Positions 10,591 through 22,600 of a stretch of DNA of 64,000 bases are shown here, piece after piece. The notes below the pieces were generated by a model that saw only the letters and a list, made by a program, of their open reading frames with translations, was not told where the DNA came from and searched no databases. The stretch spans positions 42,531,744 through 42,595,743 of the forward strand of contig OW804096.1 of the NCBI GenBank assembly GCA_942159475.1. The letters are read 5' to 3'. Each line of letters starts with the position of its first letter. Positions within the stretch are counted from its first letter, which is position 1. The stretch comes from Sthenelais limicola. Its lineage: Eukaryota; Annelida; Polychaeta; Phyllodocida; Sigalionidae. A program made the position numbers and the translations under genes.

Positions 10591-11740
10591 AGAGTGAAAT
10601 GTAAAAATTAAATATAAAATTACACGTAAAAGGCTTTTATTTAACAAAATACCTAGCAAAGTTTAGAATAGTTTTCTTTGTCATAGCAGTGGTAAAAGGA
10701 TGAATGCATGGACTGCATGAATGTTGTATCAACTACCAAGAATAGCTCTGACTATATAATTAATATGGGACTTATTGGGCCATAATGAATAAGAGGTGCA
10801 TAGACATAATCATAATGTCAGGCATGGTCCATAAGACAACAATTCTTCTAGAATCTCAGTTATTGAGAGAGAAATATAACAATGAAATCTCGCATGGAAG
10901 GTCTTTATCAAAATATCTAGCCAAGGTTATGGAATATAAATTGCTTTCTTTGGGATTGCATTGGTAAGCAAATGAACTGCATGAATGTATGAAATACCTA
11001 GGATGATTGTGACAGGTGGGTCATAAAGAAGGAGGGGGGATTATATTCATTTTTTATTCAGTAGACATGCACATAGTTATATTTATTCCTGAATGGGACT
11101 ATGCCTTCTACTAGGTAGGTCTTCCAGGCCGTCCTTAAATAGTGACATAATTGGAGCCATATATATGGCATTTATTCAAACAATTGATATTAACTCTGCT
11201 AACACTCCATTAATTTTTGGAATCAGAGTGGCACGGCACGGTATAAATCCTTGTAAATTACCTTTCTAAAAGACCACCTGGATATACATATATATGTGCT
11301 TGAACTGGGAACAGATGAAAAACATGTGGAAAAACAGGGGAACTGGCGCACCCAGTATGAACACAATCTTTTAAAAAAATGTTTGAACATTAATTATTGA
11401 AAGTGAAATATAAAAAGATATCTAGCAAAGTTAGGGAATTTAAATAGCTTTCCCTGTCATGGCAGCGGTAAAAGGATTTATGAACTGCATGAATGTTGTC
11501 TCAACCAGCAAGGGCAATTGTGACTATAATATGGGACTCATTGGGCCATAATGGATAAGAGGTGGATAGACACATATTGTCAGTCATGGGCCTCAAGCAA
11601 ACAATGTTTCCAGAGTTTCAATTATTGACGAAAAATATAACAATGAGACTTTGCATCAAATGCTTTTATTTATGAAAATATCTATCAATGTTTTTGGGAT
11701 TTAAATTGCTTTCTCTCTGATGGCTTCAGTATATGGAGTT
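10590..11740. repeat. Degenerate tandem repeat, units of roughly 200-300 bp, about four partial copies
   Basis: The segment at about 10600-10980 and the segment at about 11390-11740 are clearly related. Shared words include GGTAAAAGGAT, ACTGCATGAATGTTGT, ATTGGGCCATAATG and ATAAGAGGTG. Within each segment a sub-repeat recurs (ATATCTAGC, TTTAAATTGCTTTCT, GAAATATAACAATGA). This looks like a decayed satellite or a multiply duplicated element. No open frame continues through the copies. Confidence 0.65.
11199..11233 (+). repeat. Isolated copy of the LINE 3' UTR motif
   Basis: CTAACACTCCAT, then TAAT, then ATCAGAGTGGCA match the motif found twice in the 3' UTR of the LINE at 46233-46352. It may be the remnant of a very short LINE copy, or an independent use of the same word. 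Confidence 0.45.
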
Positions 11741-12999
11741 CATGATATCAAGCATAAGTGAATGTGAATTGATATCAAGTGAACAAGTGAAACGATTATT
11801 GCAAGAAATGTTTATATATACAAAACAGCATCAGATATGCAAAAACGCTGATTGCGAATAAAGTGAAACTGAGTATCAACCATTTCCCATTAAATCAATG
11901 ATCATCATAATCTTTCTTTGTATTAGGTTTCTGTTAATCGACTTCGATTCCGACCTGTCGGGCCATACACAATATTTGTGAGATATTCAGTTTCAATCAT
12001 GAAGAAAGAAAGTACTTTACCTGTATAAAGCTTCTTTTCCAACTGAAACAATTTTCATTCTCAACCAAGATATTGAGAAACTTGTTGAACAAATCTTACA
12101 CGATCCTACAAAAATATTGGAAGTGTGCAACCTATACATGTGAATAATATAGAAAGGGACAGACGACGTAATTTTTAGACCGATTTTAAGAGTGAGTATT
12201 GCAAAGTAGCACAGTTCCCTGTCCCTCTAACAACGAATTATAGAAGGTTGCAGAAATAGGAATGAACACATTGGATCTCTTGTACAATGTAACGTTAATC
12301 AATCTACTTGAACATAAAGAAATATCACATAGCCTTCTTATAGTAGTTCATTTTTATACTATCTCAATTAGCATCACCTTTTCTACGGAGCATTATCCGG
12401 AATGCGTAGACTTTAGAGGAATGCTATACTCACTGAGTTCATTATGAGTTAACGAGCATGGTGGATTCCCCCATTATCCTTCACTAATGGATTTACTTTG
12501 TCCACACCCAGGCAAGCCTGCTAGTTCCATGGAGTAAACCTACCCCCCTGGGATATAATTTACAGAATGATGTATTAGCAACCACGTTAAGATTACTGAC
12601 ATGGTCAAGAGAGTCATTGGCTATTTGCTAAGGCGCTTGTCCATAAAATCTTCTATGCCTCTCCTGTCGCGAAGAAGTCCATTGATTCATTCTGAAATAG
12701 CATCCGTTAACCATACAGGACTGTATTTACACGCTGATATAACTTAAGTTACTACCGTCGAAGGCATATATCAGACGTCGATAGATAGTAGTTATGATAT
12801 CCAGCACCGCGCCAGGGAATTAGAACACTTTTGTTATGTGTTAAGGAGATGGTGTACATTTTAGTCAGTTGTCCGCAGAAAGGAATATTTACAAGTTCAC
12901 TCCATGACACCCTTTGTGATGAAAAAGTCGGTATCATACTAATAAACTATTATGTTATCAGTCTTAGTGAGCAAGCTGTACAAGTGAGCAGACACTGCT
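11741..12999. other. Downstream flank of the receptor gene, no supported gene
   Basis: This DNA follows the receptor stop codon on the minus strand and should contain its 3' UTR. I did not find a convincing minus-strand AATAAA close to the stop, so the transcript end is not assigned. Confidence 0.5.
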
Positions 13000-13518
13000 C
13001 TATGCAAAATCATTAGCGAAGGAACTTTCCTTCGGCCTTGGGAAAAGCACAGCCAGGGAAACTATAATCAACAAGAGATACAAGAGGAAAAATAGTCTGT
13101 CAAGAACGAGAGCACATGCTCTCCATTCAGCCATAACAAATCTTTTTTCCCTCTCTATCCGTGCTTTTTCCTCAAGCTTTGTCTCGATCCTTTGTATACT
13201 TTTACGAATATCGCCGACCTGTTGCTCCAGGGCCAGAATAGAAGCAGCTGGGGAGGATGTACTCCCATCTAGAACGGAGGAATCACCCCTTCCGGAATAA
13301 TTTCCACTTCCGGGTAAACCGGAGGCATCGCCCGTTCGGACGTTCTCCACAAAAACGAGCTCAGTTGTTTCCAGAGCTTTATATGTAGTTTCATCATGAT
13401 TAACATCACCATTCAACTCACCAGCAGTGTTGTGCCGTTTCTTCTTCCGACTATTGTCAATGCGGAACGATTTAACACTGGTGATGCACAGAATCCTTGC
13501 AATGAAATGAATTGTTAG
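13000..13518 (-). CDS. nAChR-like subunit, exon 7: intracellular loop, TM4, C-terminus
   Basis: Acceptor ctcctttcag at 13519-13528, phase 0. It encodes residues 372-543 and the stop TAG. It begins with the end of the M3-M4 linker start (LTIHFIARILCI), then a charged and serine/glycine-rich variable loop, then an amphipathic MA-type helix at about 465-507 (LEQQVGDIRKSIQRIETKLE, then EKARIEREKRFVMAEW). TM4 is at about 508-530 (LDRLFFLLYLLLIIVSLAVL), followed by a short tail ending in NDFA. The arrangement of MA helix, TM4 and short extracellular tail is standard for the family. Frame and phase agree with exon 6 at 13961. Confidence 0.93.
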   Translation of the reverse strand, partial: LTIHFIARILCITSVKSFRIDNSRKKKRHNTAGELNGDVNHDETTYKALETTELVFVENVRTGDASGLPGSGNYSGRGDSSVLDGSTSSPAASILALEQQVGDIRKSIQRIETKLEEKARIEREKRFVMAEWRACALVLDRLFFLLYLLLIIVSLAVLFPRPKESSFANDFA

Positions 13519-13960
13519 CTGAAAGGAGAATGATAGATAAATAATACAATTCTTATTGAAGTCACCGTGTAATGGCGATAACATTCTATGTACAGTCTAT
13601 GTACAAACGATCATACTCTGTTATTTCAATTATAATATAATGAATATCTGCGTATAAAGAAAATATTTCCATTCATATGTCTGCCGTTTGTTTCATGGCG
13701 TTCCACATCAATTCTTCAGATAATGGTCTCATTCTGATTTCTCTTTCTTTTCCTTTCACTCGGGAATATAATTCAAATCAACCAGTCAACATAATATCTT
13801 GGTTGCAACTTTCATATCTAGTATTAGTCAATGTCCTCCCCACTCCTACACCTAATGGTGACATATATAGTTAGTATCGAAAATAAATTGATATGAATCA
13901 ACTGAATGAATTGTATTGGATACGTCATTATTTGAAATGAACATCTCTTTCAATACTTAC
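13519..13960 (-). other. Receptor intron 6 (442 bp)
   Basis: Phase 0, donor gtaagtat and acceptor ctcctttcag on the minus strand. No other feature seen. Confidence 0.85.
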
Positions 13961-14076
13961 CAGTACAAGCCACTTTGGAGCTCTCCGAACAGGGTCACCA
14001 CGAGCAACGTTCACAACAACGGATGATAAGATGATGGCTACCATTATTATGACCATATTAAAACAATAGTAAACAC
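13961..14076 (-). CDS. nAChR-like subunit, exon 6: TM3
   Basis: Acceptor gttttcag, donor CTG|gtaagtat. The first two bases complete a Gly codon split after exon 5, and the exon ends in phase 0. It encodes residues 334-371: TM3 (VYYCFNMVIIMVAIILSSVV), then VNVARGDPVRRAPKWLVL. This matches the family pattern GVYFNMxMxMVxxS, then VxVLNxHHR, then a PxW motif after TM3. The His pair usual after TM3 is replaced by Ala-Arg-Gly. Confidence 0.93.
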
Positions 14077-15244
14077 CTGAAAACATAAGGAATTTCTATC
14101 AGGGATACATAGAAAATAATTGTCTTTGCTCATGTACTAACTGAAAAAAAACTAGGCTGGAACTATTGTAGTTTTAAGCCTTTTAATCCTGACCAACCAT
14201 TTCTTGGCACAGTACTGTAATACAGAATCATATATAGTATCAATGTATCATAGTATATAGAGTCAAAGTTGGGTAATTATACATGTGTATTGCTATCAAG
14301 GGATATACAAAGCCTCACTGCTACCAACATAGAAGGTTACTATATACGCCACACACCACCTCCAGCAGCACCTCACTAAAATACTGGTGACTTATGTCTC
14401 CCCAAAGAATGAGGTCTAAGTATAAAAGAAACGCAGAATAGAGGCCACACACACCGAGTGTTAGTGCACGCTCGAGGCGGATACAATGTGTTATCCACAA
14501 ATTATTTATGACGTGGATAAATGTTGCATTAATAATAGATTGCGCAATTGCTTGCTGAGAGGGATCGAGACCATTTTTCCCTTTGGCAGACTGGAATATA
14601 AAAAAATACCACCCACGAGGACATACATTTCACAGTGGTAGACTATACTTTATTCATTGAGTGCTTGGCAGTGTTTTCTACTGATGGCAAGGCGAATAGT
14701 CAACTTATGGAGTCCAGACTTCGTGATGGAAACGAATATTGATGCGATAAAGCTCGAGTTGTGCAACACATTTATTTGACGGTGTCCTGGTGGATTCTGT
14801 TGCCAAATAGTTATAGACAGTTTTTATACTGTACGATTAGAATTCTAATTTAGTTCACCACCCAGCACAGCCTAAATTCCTCATCAATTCTATCGATATT
14901 GCTCAGAATGTATTGCTAGATTTCCGACCATGGTTGTTAGTTTGGCAACACGATCCAATTGGGATTTCTTTAATTTGAAGCAATCCCCTGCGGTTTTCAT
15001 TATCAGCTGTCCAATTAGTTATAATGGTCATCCCATTATCGGATTTCGCTACTAAAATTAACATAGCCGAGATTAATCAGCCACTACAAAACCTATAGAA
15101 AAATTAACTTTTAATAGTAGGTATTAAACATTCACCTGCAGAAGATCACCATGATGATCGAAACGTTGAGAAGAAAACAAAAAAACCGAAATGAAACTAA
15201 CCTCTGAGTTGGTGTTTACTCGCGATACGACCGTCTATATACAG

Positions 15245-15342
15245 GTTAACTAACGAGTTGGTTGAAGGAGCGTGAATATTGCACGAGTTGCGTAGCAACG
15301 AGTGCAATATTCTAAGCGACTGAAACCAACGAGTTAGTTAAC
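15245..15342. repeat. 98-bp nested palindrome (fold-back)
   Basis: Outer arms GTTAACTAACGAGTTGGTT (15245-15263) and AACCAACGAGTTAGTTAAC (15324-15342) are complementary. Inner arms GAATATTGCAC and GTGCAATATTC sit around 15274-15312, with GTTGCGTAGCAAC at the centre. It probably derives from a DNA transposon end or a short fold-back element. Confidence 0.8.
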
Positions 15343-17020
15343 AGATTTATTATACATGCTTTCAATCATGAAAATAGAAAAATATCGAATTGTGAATTTG
15401 AATTTTACCGGTAATCTTAAGGAAAAAACAGATTGGTTGCCATGACAACCTCACGTAAATCACTAGTGAAATACGCACTATGCGTAAATCACTCTAGATA
15501 CGTTGTTTTCAAAGCAATGCGTGTATAATAAATAATGTTAATTATATATTTGGTCTTTTGGTGATTATTTAGTGGCCAGTGCATTAATACTGATTTTCAA
15601 ATTTTCTAAGCCCACCGACCATTAATATAACTATTTATAAAGGATTCGTTCCATAACATACGCTTGTTCCAGTTTGAAAATATATAAAAGATATTAAATT
15701 GCGACTTGTCCGCTAAATCGTACGAGAATCGGCCTACAGAACAAGGACCTTAATACGAAATCTTGGAAGTTCATTGCATTGCTACGTTTGTAATGATGGT
15801 ATAGTACCGTTGCGATTAGGTGCAAAAAGAAACACACACAAACATCTTGGATCAGGTTCTTTAAGTTAAATTGTTCAATCTTTCGCGGTCAGTAATGGAC
15901 AACCCAGAACAAATAAGGCACAGTAATGAGGAGATTTCATGCAAGATTGAAATCCCTGTAATTACATCGAAGAAAGTACTCGGTCACGATAGTCGATGTG
16001 TCTGTATATATTTCATAGGTCTAGCCTTTGCCTTGCTGCTTTATAGGTCTGGTAGGGATCATTGTGGCGCATACGACTAGGAAAGGGAGGAGCTTACACC
16101 GGATAAACCTATTTTTTATTGTCCATCAATCTGTGCCTAAAGGAACTATAGTTCCTCTTTCATGTTTTCAGGAACCAGACTTGTGGCTGGATTTCACGCG
16201 TGCAAGCAAGACTTGATTAAGATGCGAATGGTGATTTTTCCAGCTCAAAATTGCAGGGATAAGAGATCAAAGCTTTCTTTGTTTGATATATGGAATAAAG
16301 GAGCTAGTGTGATATATGAAGTGGAGAATTGAGTTTGATATACTAGTTCGAAAATCCTGTCTTATCGCCTGGATAGAGATATCGATACAGGGATATGTGG
16401 TCTTTATTGACTAATCATCTCGATACTTCTATTTAATGGACAGGAAATTTGTGTAAAATCACGAGCGAAGTATCACCATTGATTGCTATATATTGTCTTG
16501 AGTATGGTAATCTAGCGGGAAACCCATTGGGCATGCAGGTACTCAGAACACTTAGCTTTGAAAAATATTTGTTCATCAACTGTACGAATGCAATCGTAAT
16601 GCGTAAACCATATGCAAGCCGAAGTAAAATGAATGACTTCAGTAATAGGCAGAGGACTGTATAAGCTGTTAAGCTATGCATAATTTACTCTATAAATAAC
16701 TTCATGAAGTAAAACCAGAGTGAGAGAAAGGTTGCATTAAAGGTGCAAGAAAAATGTTAAATGGCAACTTTCTCGGTTCTGATAATAACAAGCAGACACA
16801 TAGCAGTTAGGGAGTATATATAGGAGTGTTAAGCCTTCCTACGAAGAAACTAACAGACATCTATACTTTCCTGAACTGTTCTCTCTCTCCATATATATTC
16901 TAACAGTTATTGAATGCCTGAAGGCAAAAGAGAGGAGAACAATAGATTCACTAATCATTTCTCCGTAAGACATTAAATCAATATCAGATAAGCTGCGGAG
17001 AATAGGCTGTGCCATTGACA

Positions 17021-17268
17021 GGTATACGATCGAAGTCATCAGAAAATGTACAATCCACCTTCGTCAATCCTCTCAAAGTATTCAAGTTTAGGACAAAAAC
17101 TATCCACAAATCAGTTTAGCAGAACCAAAGATATCTTTTGAATCAACGCAATATAAAATATACTCAAATACATCTAATATTTATATTACCATTTTCTCAG
17201 CATAATTCATCAGAATTTACAACAATTGTGTAGAGCGAGCAATTGTACATTCCTATGTGACCTGACCC
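17021..17268. mobile_element. GGGTCAGAT-family MITE, copy 1 (most decayed)
   Basis: About 248 bp. The left part reads ATCAGAAAATGTACAATCCA and the right part CAATTGTACATTCCTATGTG, then ACCTGACCC. Internal words TCAATCCTCTCAAA and TATACTCAAATAC are shared with copies at 26065 and 60460. The left terminal GGGTCAGAT is degraded in this copy. Confidence 0.65.
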
Positions 17269-17428
17269 ATACACGCGCATATAGATATATGTCTGCGGCA
17301 TATACAATATATTATCCTATGGATTTCTGCTAGTGTTCACCTTCTCAATTGCCTCAGGGTCCCTTTGCCTCACACACCTATTCGTGGTTTAGGCGAGGAA
17401 GAAGAGGAATAAGGGAAATTCACATTAC

Positions 17429-17515
17429 CTAATGTGGGCACTGATGAAGCAGTAGGCATTGCTGCTTCCACGAGAATGAGAAGAAGAACCATAAAACTGG
17501 CAAAGCTGCTCATGG
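17429..17515 (-). CDS. nAChR-like subunit, exon 5: TM2 pore helix
   Basis: 87 bp, acceptor tctaatttcag, donor TTAG|gtaatgtg, phase 1 in and phase 1 out. It encodes residues 305-332, with Ala304 split across the junction: MSSFASFMVLLLILVEAAMP, then TASSVPTL. This aligns with the TM2 and TM2-TM3 loop of nicotinic subunits (SLGITVLLSL..., EIMPATSDSVPL). Anchoring on Glu320 at 20' and Asp299 at -1' puts Ala309 at 9', where most subunits have Leu. The TM2-TM3 loop has one residue more before MP and one fewer after it than alpha7. Confidence 0.93.
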
Positions 17516-18216
17516 CTGAAATTAGAAAGGACCATTAGATTACGTTGGACGCCTGTTGAGATATCTCCTTTCAGGAGTAGTCCAGTTCTTATCTCAAGAC
17601 GAAATGAACTCTATAGTAAAAATGGCATTGCCTCTCCAAGGACTTGTAACGGTATAGAGGTGCTTAAAAGGCTGCTAATTAACTGGAAACTCTTTTAATC
17701 CTGGTTTTAACGGAATGCACATAATGACAGCGCCGAGAAAGATTCGGTACAAAACTTGCTATACGATAGATCCCAAGGTTTAGGCGCTTTCATCCCTTAG
17801 AATAATGTTCTAAGTGGTTCTTATCTCGCAATTTACATCCTACAATAAGCTCCCCTTAGCATTTCTGGGTCGAAAAGTTGGAAAGGCTTTGTACAAACAT
17901 GTTCCATAGGATTACATTGAATGCCATGACCAATAATCTATCGAAGTGCTTTAGATTCTCTGATATGATATGAAAGTAGAGAGATATTCTCGATGAGGAT
18001 AATGAAGAGATAATGAAGATAATTCAGAAACATATATAATGCTATAGCAGAGGGTGATAAGATGGAAATCTCCAGATATCCATCTCCATTCATCCTTCTT
18101 TAGCCACAAAAGGACATTCTTGAAATACAAATGTAGGCAATCAAAATTAAAACTTACCGCGATAAACTTAAACGTAATCGCGGTATCATACATGAACGAC
18201 TATATGAATAACTAAC
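17516..18216 (-). other. Receptor intron 4 (701 bp)
   Basis: Phase 1, donor gttagtta and acceptor tctaatttcag. No other feature seen. Confidence 0.85.
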
Positions 18217-18677
18217 CAAGAGCTGTCCTGTCTGGCCTTTCTGGCGGCAACCAGAAAACAACAAGGGATAGGCAAGCGAGAAAAACACAGGGTAGTGTCA
18301 GCATATAGGTACTGAACACCATCTTCCTCTTCATATAAATATTGAAAGTTAAAACTGCAAAGTTGGGATCCTCATCTTCGGAGGGCATGAATTGTTTAAT
18401 GGCCGTCACATTGAGTACATCCCACCCACTGGATTCCTTGTGGTCGCTCCTGAAGGTGGACAAATCTATGCCTCCAGGGAATGCCATGTTCAGATCCAAC
18501 TCCTTGGAAGGGTGAGTCCAGGAGCCGAACCACATGTGACACTGTTGCTCATCAAAGGGGAAGTTTGAGACGTCCACTGAACAGGAGCTTCTGAAGATAC
18601 AGTGCGGATACCAATTGACCATGCCTTCGTACGTGACAACAGCCAGGGCATCTCTAGCCTCTATATCGACATCTGCC
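18217..18677 (-). CDS. nAChR-like subunit, exon 4: Cys-loop, inner ligand-binding domain, TM1
   Basis: 461 bp, acceptor attcttgcag, donor CTTG|gttagtta. It encodes residues 151-303. The Cys-loop is Cys182-Cys196 with 13 residues between (CSVDVSNFPFDEQQC), containing the FPFD motif; an extra Cys176 precedes it. Loop B tryptophan is Trp203 in WFGSWTH. The loop C region (about 232-258) has no adjacent cysteine pair, so this is a non-alpha subunit by the usual criterion. TM1 is about 269-293 (MVFSTYMLTLPCVFLACLSL), with the conserved Pro. Asp299-Arg300 just before TM2 sits where cation-selective subunits have Glu-Lys. Confidence 0.95.
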
Positions 18678-19578
18678 CTGCAAGAATTAACGTCGAATAA
18701 ATAATAAATAAGTTAGCGGATGATTTGTTTATCTACTTCTATAAGATTTATTGGATGTTGCACAGACGTTTGGTTCTTGATTACCACTTATGTACTGCCA
18801 TAGGCAATGGTAATATGCATGTCAATTACCCAAGAGACTGCGACTTTGAGGATAATTTCAGAATTCAGGATTTATGGAGGATTGTTTTGCTTTTAATGTA
18901 ATGAAAGGGGGAAAGGAGTATAAAAGATGGATGTCTGTGTCCATGTGAAATGAACTTATCTGGAAAGAAGAAAGTTCAGGATTTTATCGCTTGTCAAAGT
19001 TCCTGACCAAGCCAACTATTAGATTTGCGAACAACTATTCTATAGTTATGGCTAGAGGCTAGGGGCACAATTGAGAGCACCGGAGCAGAGCCTTTTGTGC
19101 CTAATTGAAATGAAGTTTAATGTATTTGGAAAGTAGGAAGCTTTGAAATAACATCAAATGACTTGCTGAAATTAAATTGTCTTTAACACAAACGAATGCA
19201 ACTTGTAAGAGCCATTTGTAGCAAATTTATAAGCGATTCAAATGAAACTAACAAGTCGAGAATGAGATTATTCTGGTTATATAACGCAGAAGTCAGTTCT
19301 TAATGGGCAGAGCTCTTTCGTTATCCATATTCATCGCTGCTTAGATGTCGTATCCAGACGTCCCAAAAACTAAAACTTCGTAAGCAATCCTTGTTAGATA
19401 GTAACAGACAAGAGCCATTAAAAGCAAACTGTAGAATTGAAGAACAACACGCGAGCGATGATCCATTTAGAAACAAAAGAGATTACATGGGCAAGTGGTG
19501 GGACTGGTATGTTCTTTTATCAGAGAAATTATGTAGTTACAAAGTAGACATGAGGAGAAATATGATATTTATATTTAC
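18678..19578 (-). other. Receptor intron 3 (901 bp)
   Basis: Phase 2, donor gtaaatat and acceptor ttcttgcag. No other feature seen. Confidence 0.85.
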
Positions 19579-19688
19579 GTGTTGTACAACATGATGTCTG
19601 GTATCCAGATAAGGTGGGATTCTAGGCGGATGGAAGAAACGCCGTTGTATTCATTCGGGTCCCAAGTCAGATATTCGTCTCGCCATTG
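19579..19688 (-). CDS. nAChR-like subunit, exon 3: loops D to A of the ligand-binding domain
   Basis: 110 bp, acceptor cacttgtgcag, donor AACAC|gtaaatat, phase 0 in and phase 2 out. It encodes residues 114-149 (QWRDEYLTWDPNEYNG, then VSSIRLESHLIWIPDIMLYN). This is the classic nicotinic stretch W-x-D-x-x-L-x-W-x-P-x-x-Y-x-G, followed by W-x-P-D-x-x-L-Y-N. Tyr148 corresponds to the loop A tyrosine. The split codon continues as Thr-Ala-Asp in exon 4, matching the YNxAD motif. Confidence 0.95.
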
Positions 19689-22600
19689 CTGCACAAGTGG
19701 ATAAATAAAGGTGAATTACCAATCAGACGTGAAAAGAGAGTACAATAAAATCCTCCAATCAAGAAAGAAATACGTTAGTCCACTTTTTAAAATGTAGATT
19801 CCTTGAACCCAAAACACTTTTCATCTACCCAATTGTGTCTATTAAGCGTAAACATTTTCACGCGAAGTAGGAAATGATGAATATTATTCTGACGAATACA
19901 CCAAGCTGTTAGTTATATTTATATTATAATTATGTTATTTCTTACATTATCAAAACATATATCAATTAAAGAATTGATTGATTCATGAATATAATTTCTT
20001 ATGCCAAGCTACATTGCATGGACATAGCAATCCCTAATATATTTGACATGACTTTCTGTTCAAGACTAACATATTCGATATTATACTACATCTTAGAGCA
20101 GGTGCTTTCAAACGCTTCCACACACACGTTATCATTATTGCCCAGTAATTGCATGTCAGTCCCAGCCCATAACAAGATAATTAATTTCGATTTGAGCGGT
20201 TTTATGTCATATTGTAAACCATTTACACTCATCTATACGGATACATATCCATCAAATTCTTGACTTTCCTGGAGGGGATAATTTGTGACTGTGGCATTAC
20301 ACCAGAATAAATCGCCACCCCTCCTAACTACCCTGTCAGCATGTTCCCATCTATCCACGTCTTCTCCTCATTAAATTAGCAGGCGGTAACGGATAATGCC
20401 GAGAGAATGCTAAATCATTAATGGCTGAAGATGGATTTGCCAGTTATATTGTACTCATTGAAAAGTGTTATTGCTGTGACAAGAGATAACATAGGCCTTC
20501 CTTTCACACAAAGTTCTTCAAACACCTGTTAGAAGAAGGTAATACGACGCCACTGACTTTTTAAAAAGAACAAAATATATTCGGTATTTTCCTAGAGGCT
20601 GCCCATTCAATGTAAATTGTCCAAAATGTCAAAGTTATATTCAATGCCGAACGAAGGACTTTTTTTCTACAAGTTTTACAATTCTCATCTCTTAGGAAAT
20701 TGAAATGACTAGGTTGGCATTGGTTGACATTTTACATACAACCATCTGTATCAGATGATTGCAAATTCGCCATCCTATAAATTGCTTTCGTACGTTTGCT
20801 GAACAACACTCATAGAATTAGCCCAAAGGGATTTACGCGGAAATTGAAAGTAGAATAATTATCTTCGATGGAATTGGTCAAAAGTGCCAGCCCTCAGCAA
20901 TCGAATCGAAGCTCATCGATTTTAATGGCATGGTCAAGTTACTGTGGACAGAAACAACACATCAAATGCTACATCCGCAACTTCAATTTCAACTGTTTAG
21001 TATGGAAAGCCATTTATACATGTTATAAATTAACTCCAAATCGGGAGAATTAGTAGGCTAACCCGGAAAATGACTGACGATTTCACCATTGAAAATGCAC
21101 ACGAACTGGGGAATTCTGTTCCGGGTTAGCCGAGAATTAGGCACGAAATCGGAAAATTCCTAAAATTCCCAAATTGTGCTTTTTAATATTTAGCTAATCT
21201 TCCCTTTCTGTCATTCCTACTTAGACTTCATCAATTCCTGATTGGGGCATAGCTTTTGTTAATTCACTCCGAGCTCAGATCTAATTCTCTAGACACCCTG
21301 CTACTTCGGAAAAGCACTATTTCTCTTTTGCCAGTTCTCAGCTAACCCGGAAAAAATGTCCCCAGTTCGCATGCATTATCAATGGTTAATTCGTCATTCA
21401 TTTTCCTGGTTAGCCCACTAGTTCTCCCGATTTAGGGTTAATTCATTCCGGGTTGGCTGCCGAGCTGGACCAATTCTCCCGAAATAGGATGCCAGTTCAA
21501 AAAGAAAAAGGCTAATCAGGAATATGGTTAGGTAAATTAGGAAAAAGTATTACTAAAATTCTGTACATTTGGGTTATATGTATAAACGGCATTGTGTGTG
21601 ATTAGAGATTCAAGTACAACCCAGGACACTGGATATTCAATGCAAGTTATTCAGATAAAAATAGTTTACAAATGTTGTTAATTGTATTACTTCTCATTTC
21701 CTTTGATATGCCACACGAGACTTAATTTTACCCTGAGACAGGATGCTAGGATAATTACGAACGTAAGATCCATTGTTGTCCTGATGTTCAGGATATCACG
21801 GACTTTGCGCAAGAACATGCTCTCAAATTATATAAGATAATTGACACATACTATATGACACATACTATATAACGTAAGGCCCATGGGGCGGTGCGCTCAA
21901 TTCAATTTTTACACATTCAAATTACTGTCAGCTGACATATTATGGTATATGGGTTTTCAATCTGATCCTCCTTTCACAAACATTCTTGAAGGAGTGTACG
22001 TGACTATCGCGAAATACTACACGTTACGGCTAACATTAACATGTTTGTCAAAGGAACGCTCCTGAGCCTGATACACAACTTCGTCGCACAGGCAAGATTA
22101 GAGGATATAGGAGGTAAAAAGATAGTACAAAAAATGCATATGGTAGGTTCGATGTAGAAAAGATAAATGTTATGTTTGGCTTCAACAAAAAGGGCATAAA
22201 AGTCAAAATCATTAACTGGGTTGCATTAATCTTTTATCCATCGCCAGAAGTTGTTCCACGAGGGTGGGATGGAATGGTTATTTTTCTGTTATGAGTTAAG
22301 GTCTAAGATCTCCGTTATATTATGTCAAAATAGAATTACCACAGTAGGCAAAGAAGAAAACACAACATGAAGAAGATTGTTCGCGGATCTATCAGATCTA
22401 ATAGATCTTAACAAATAAAATGTCTAATAAGCTCCCCCATGGCTCGGTTAAACCAACGGGCGGGTGAGAAATCGTTAAAAGCGTTAAAAAATATATAGTA
22501 AGAGCCTCCTTGTGTATTGAATGGGTAAATAGCATGTTCACCAGGAATAAGAGCATATGTATTCCTCGATGTCGATTTGCTCAGGCGAAGTGGAAAGTTT

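Larger units (their letters stand above)
14077..17428 (-). other. Receptor intron 5 (3352 bp)
   Basis: Contains the fold-back at 15245-15342 and one GGGTCAGAT-family MITE at about 17021-17268. The remainder has only short chance ORFs. Confidence 0.8.

Noticed and set aside
16140..16160. AGGAACTATAGTTCCT palindrome as a regulatory site
   Set aside because: A single 16-bp palindrome in AT-rich intronic DNA, with nothing nearby to support a function.
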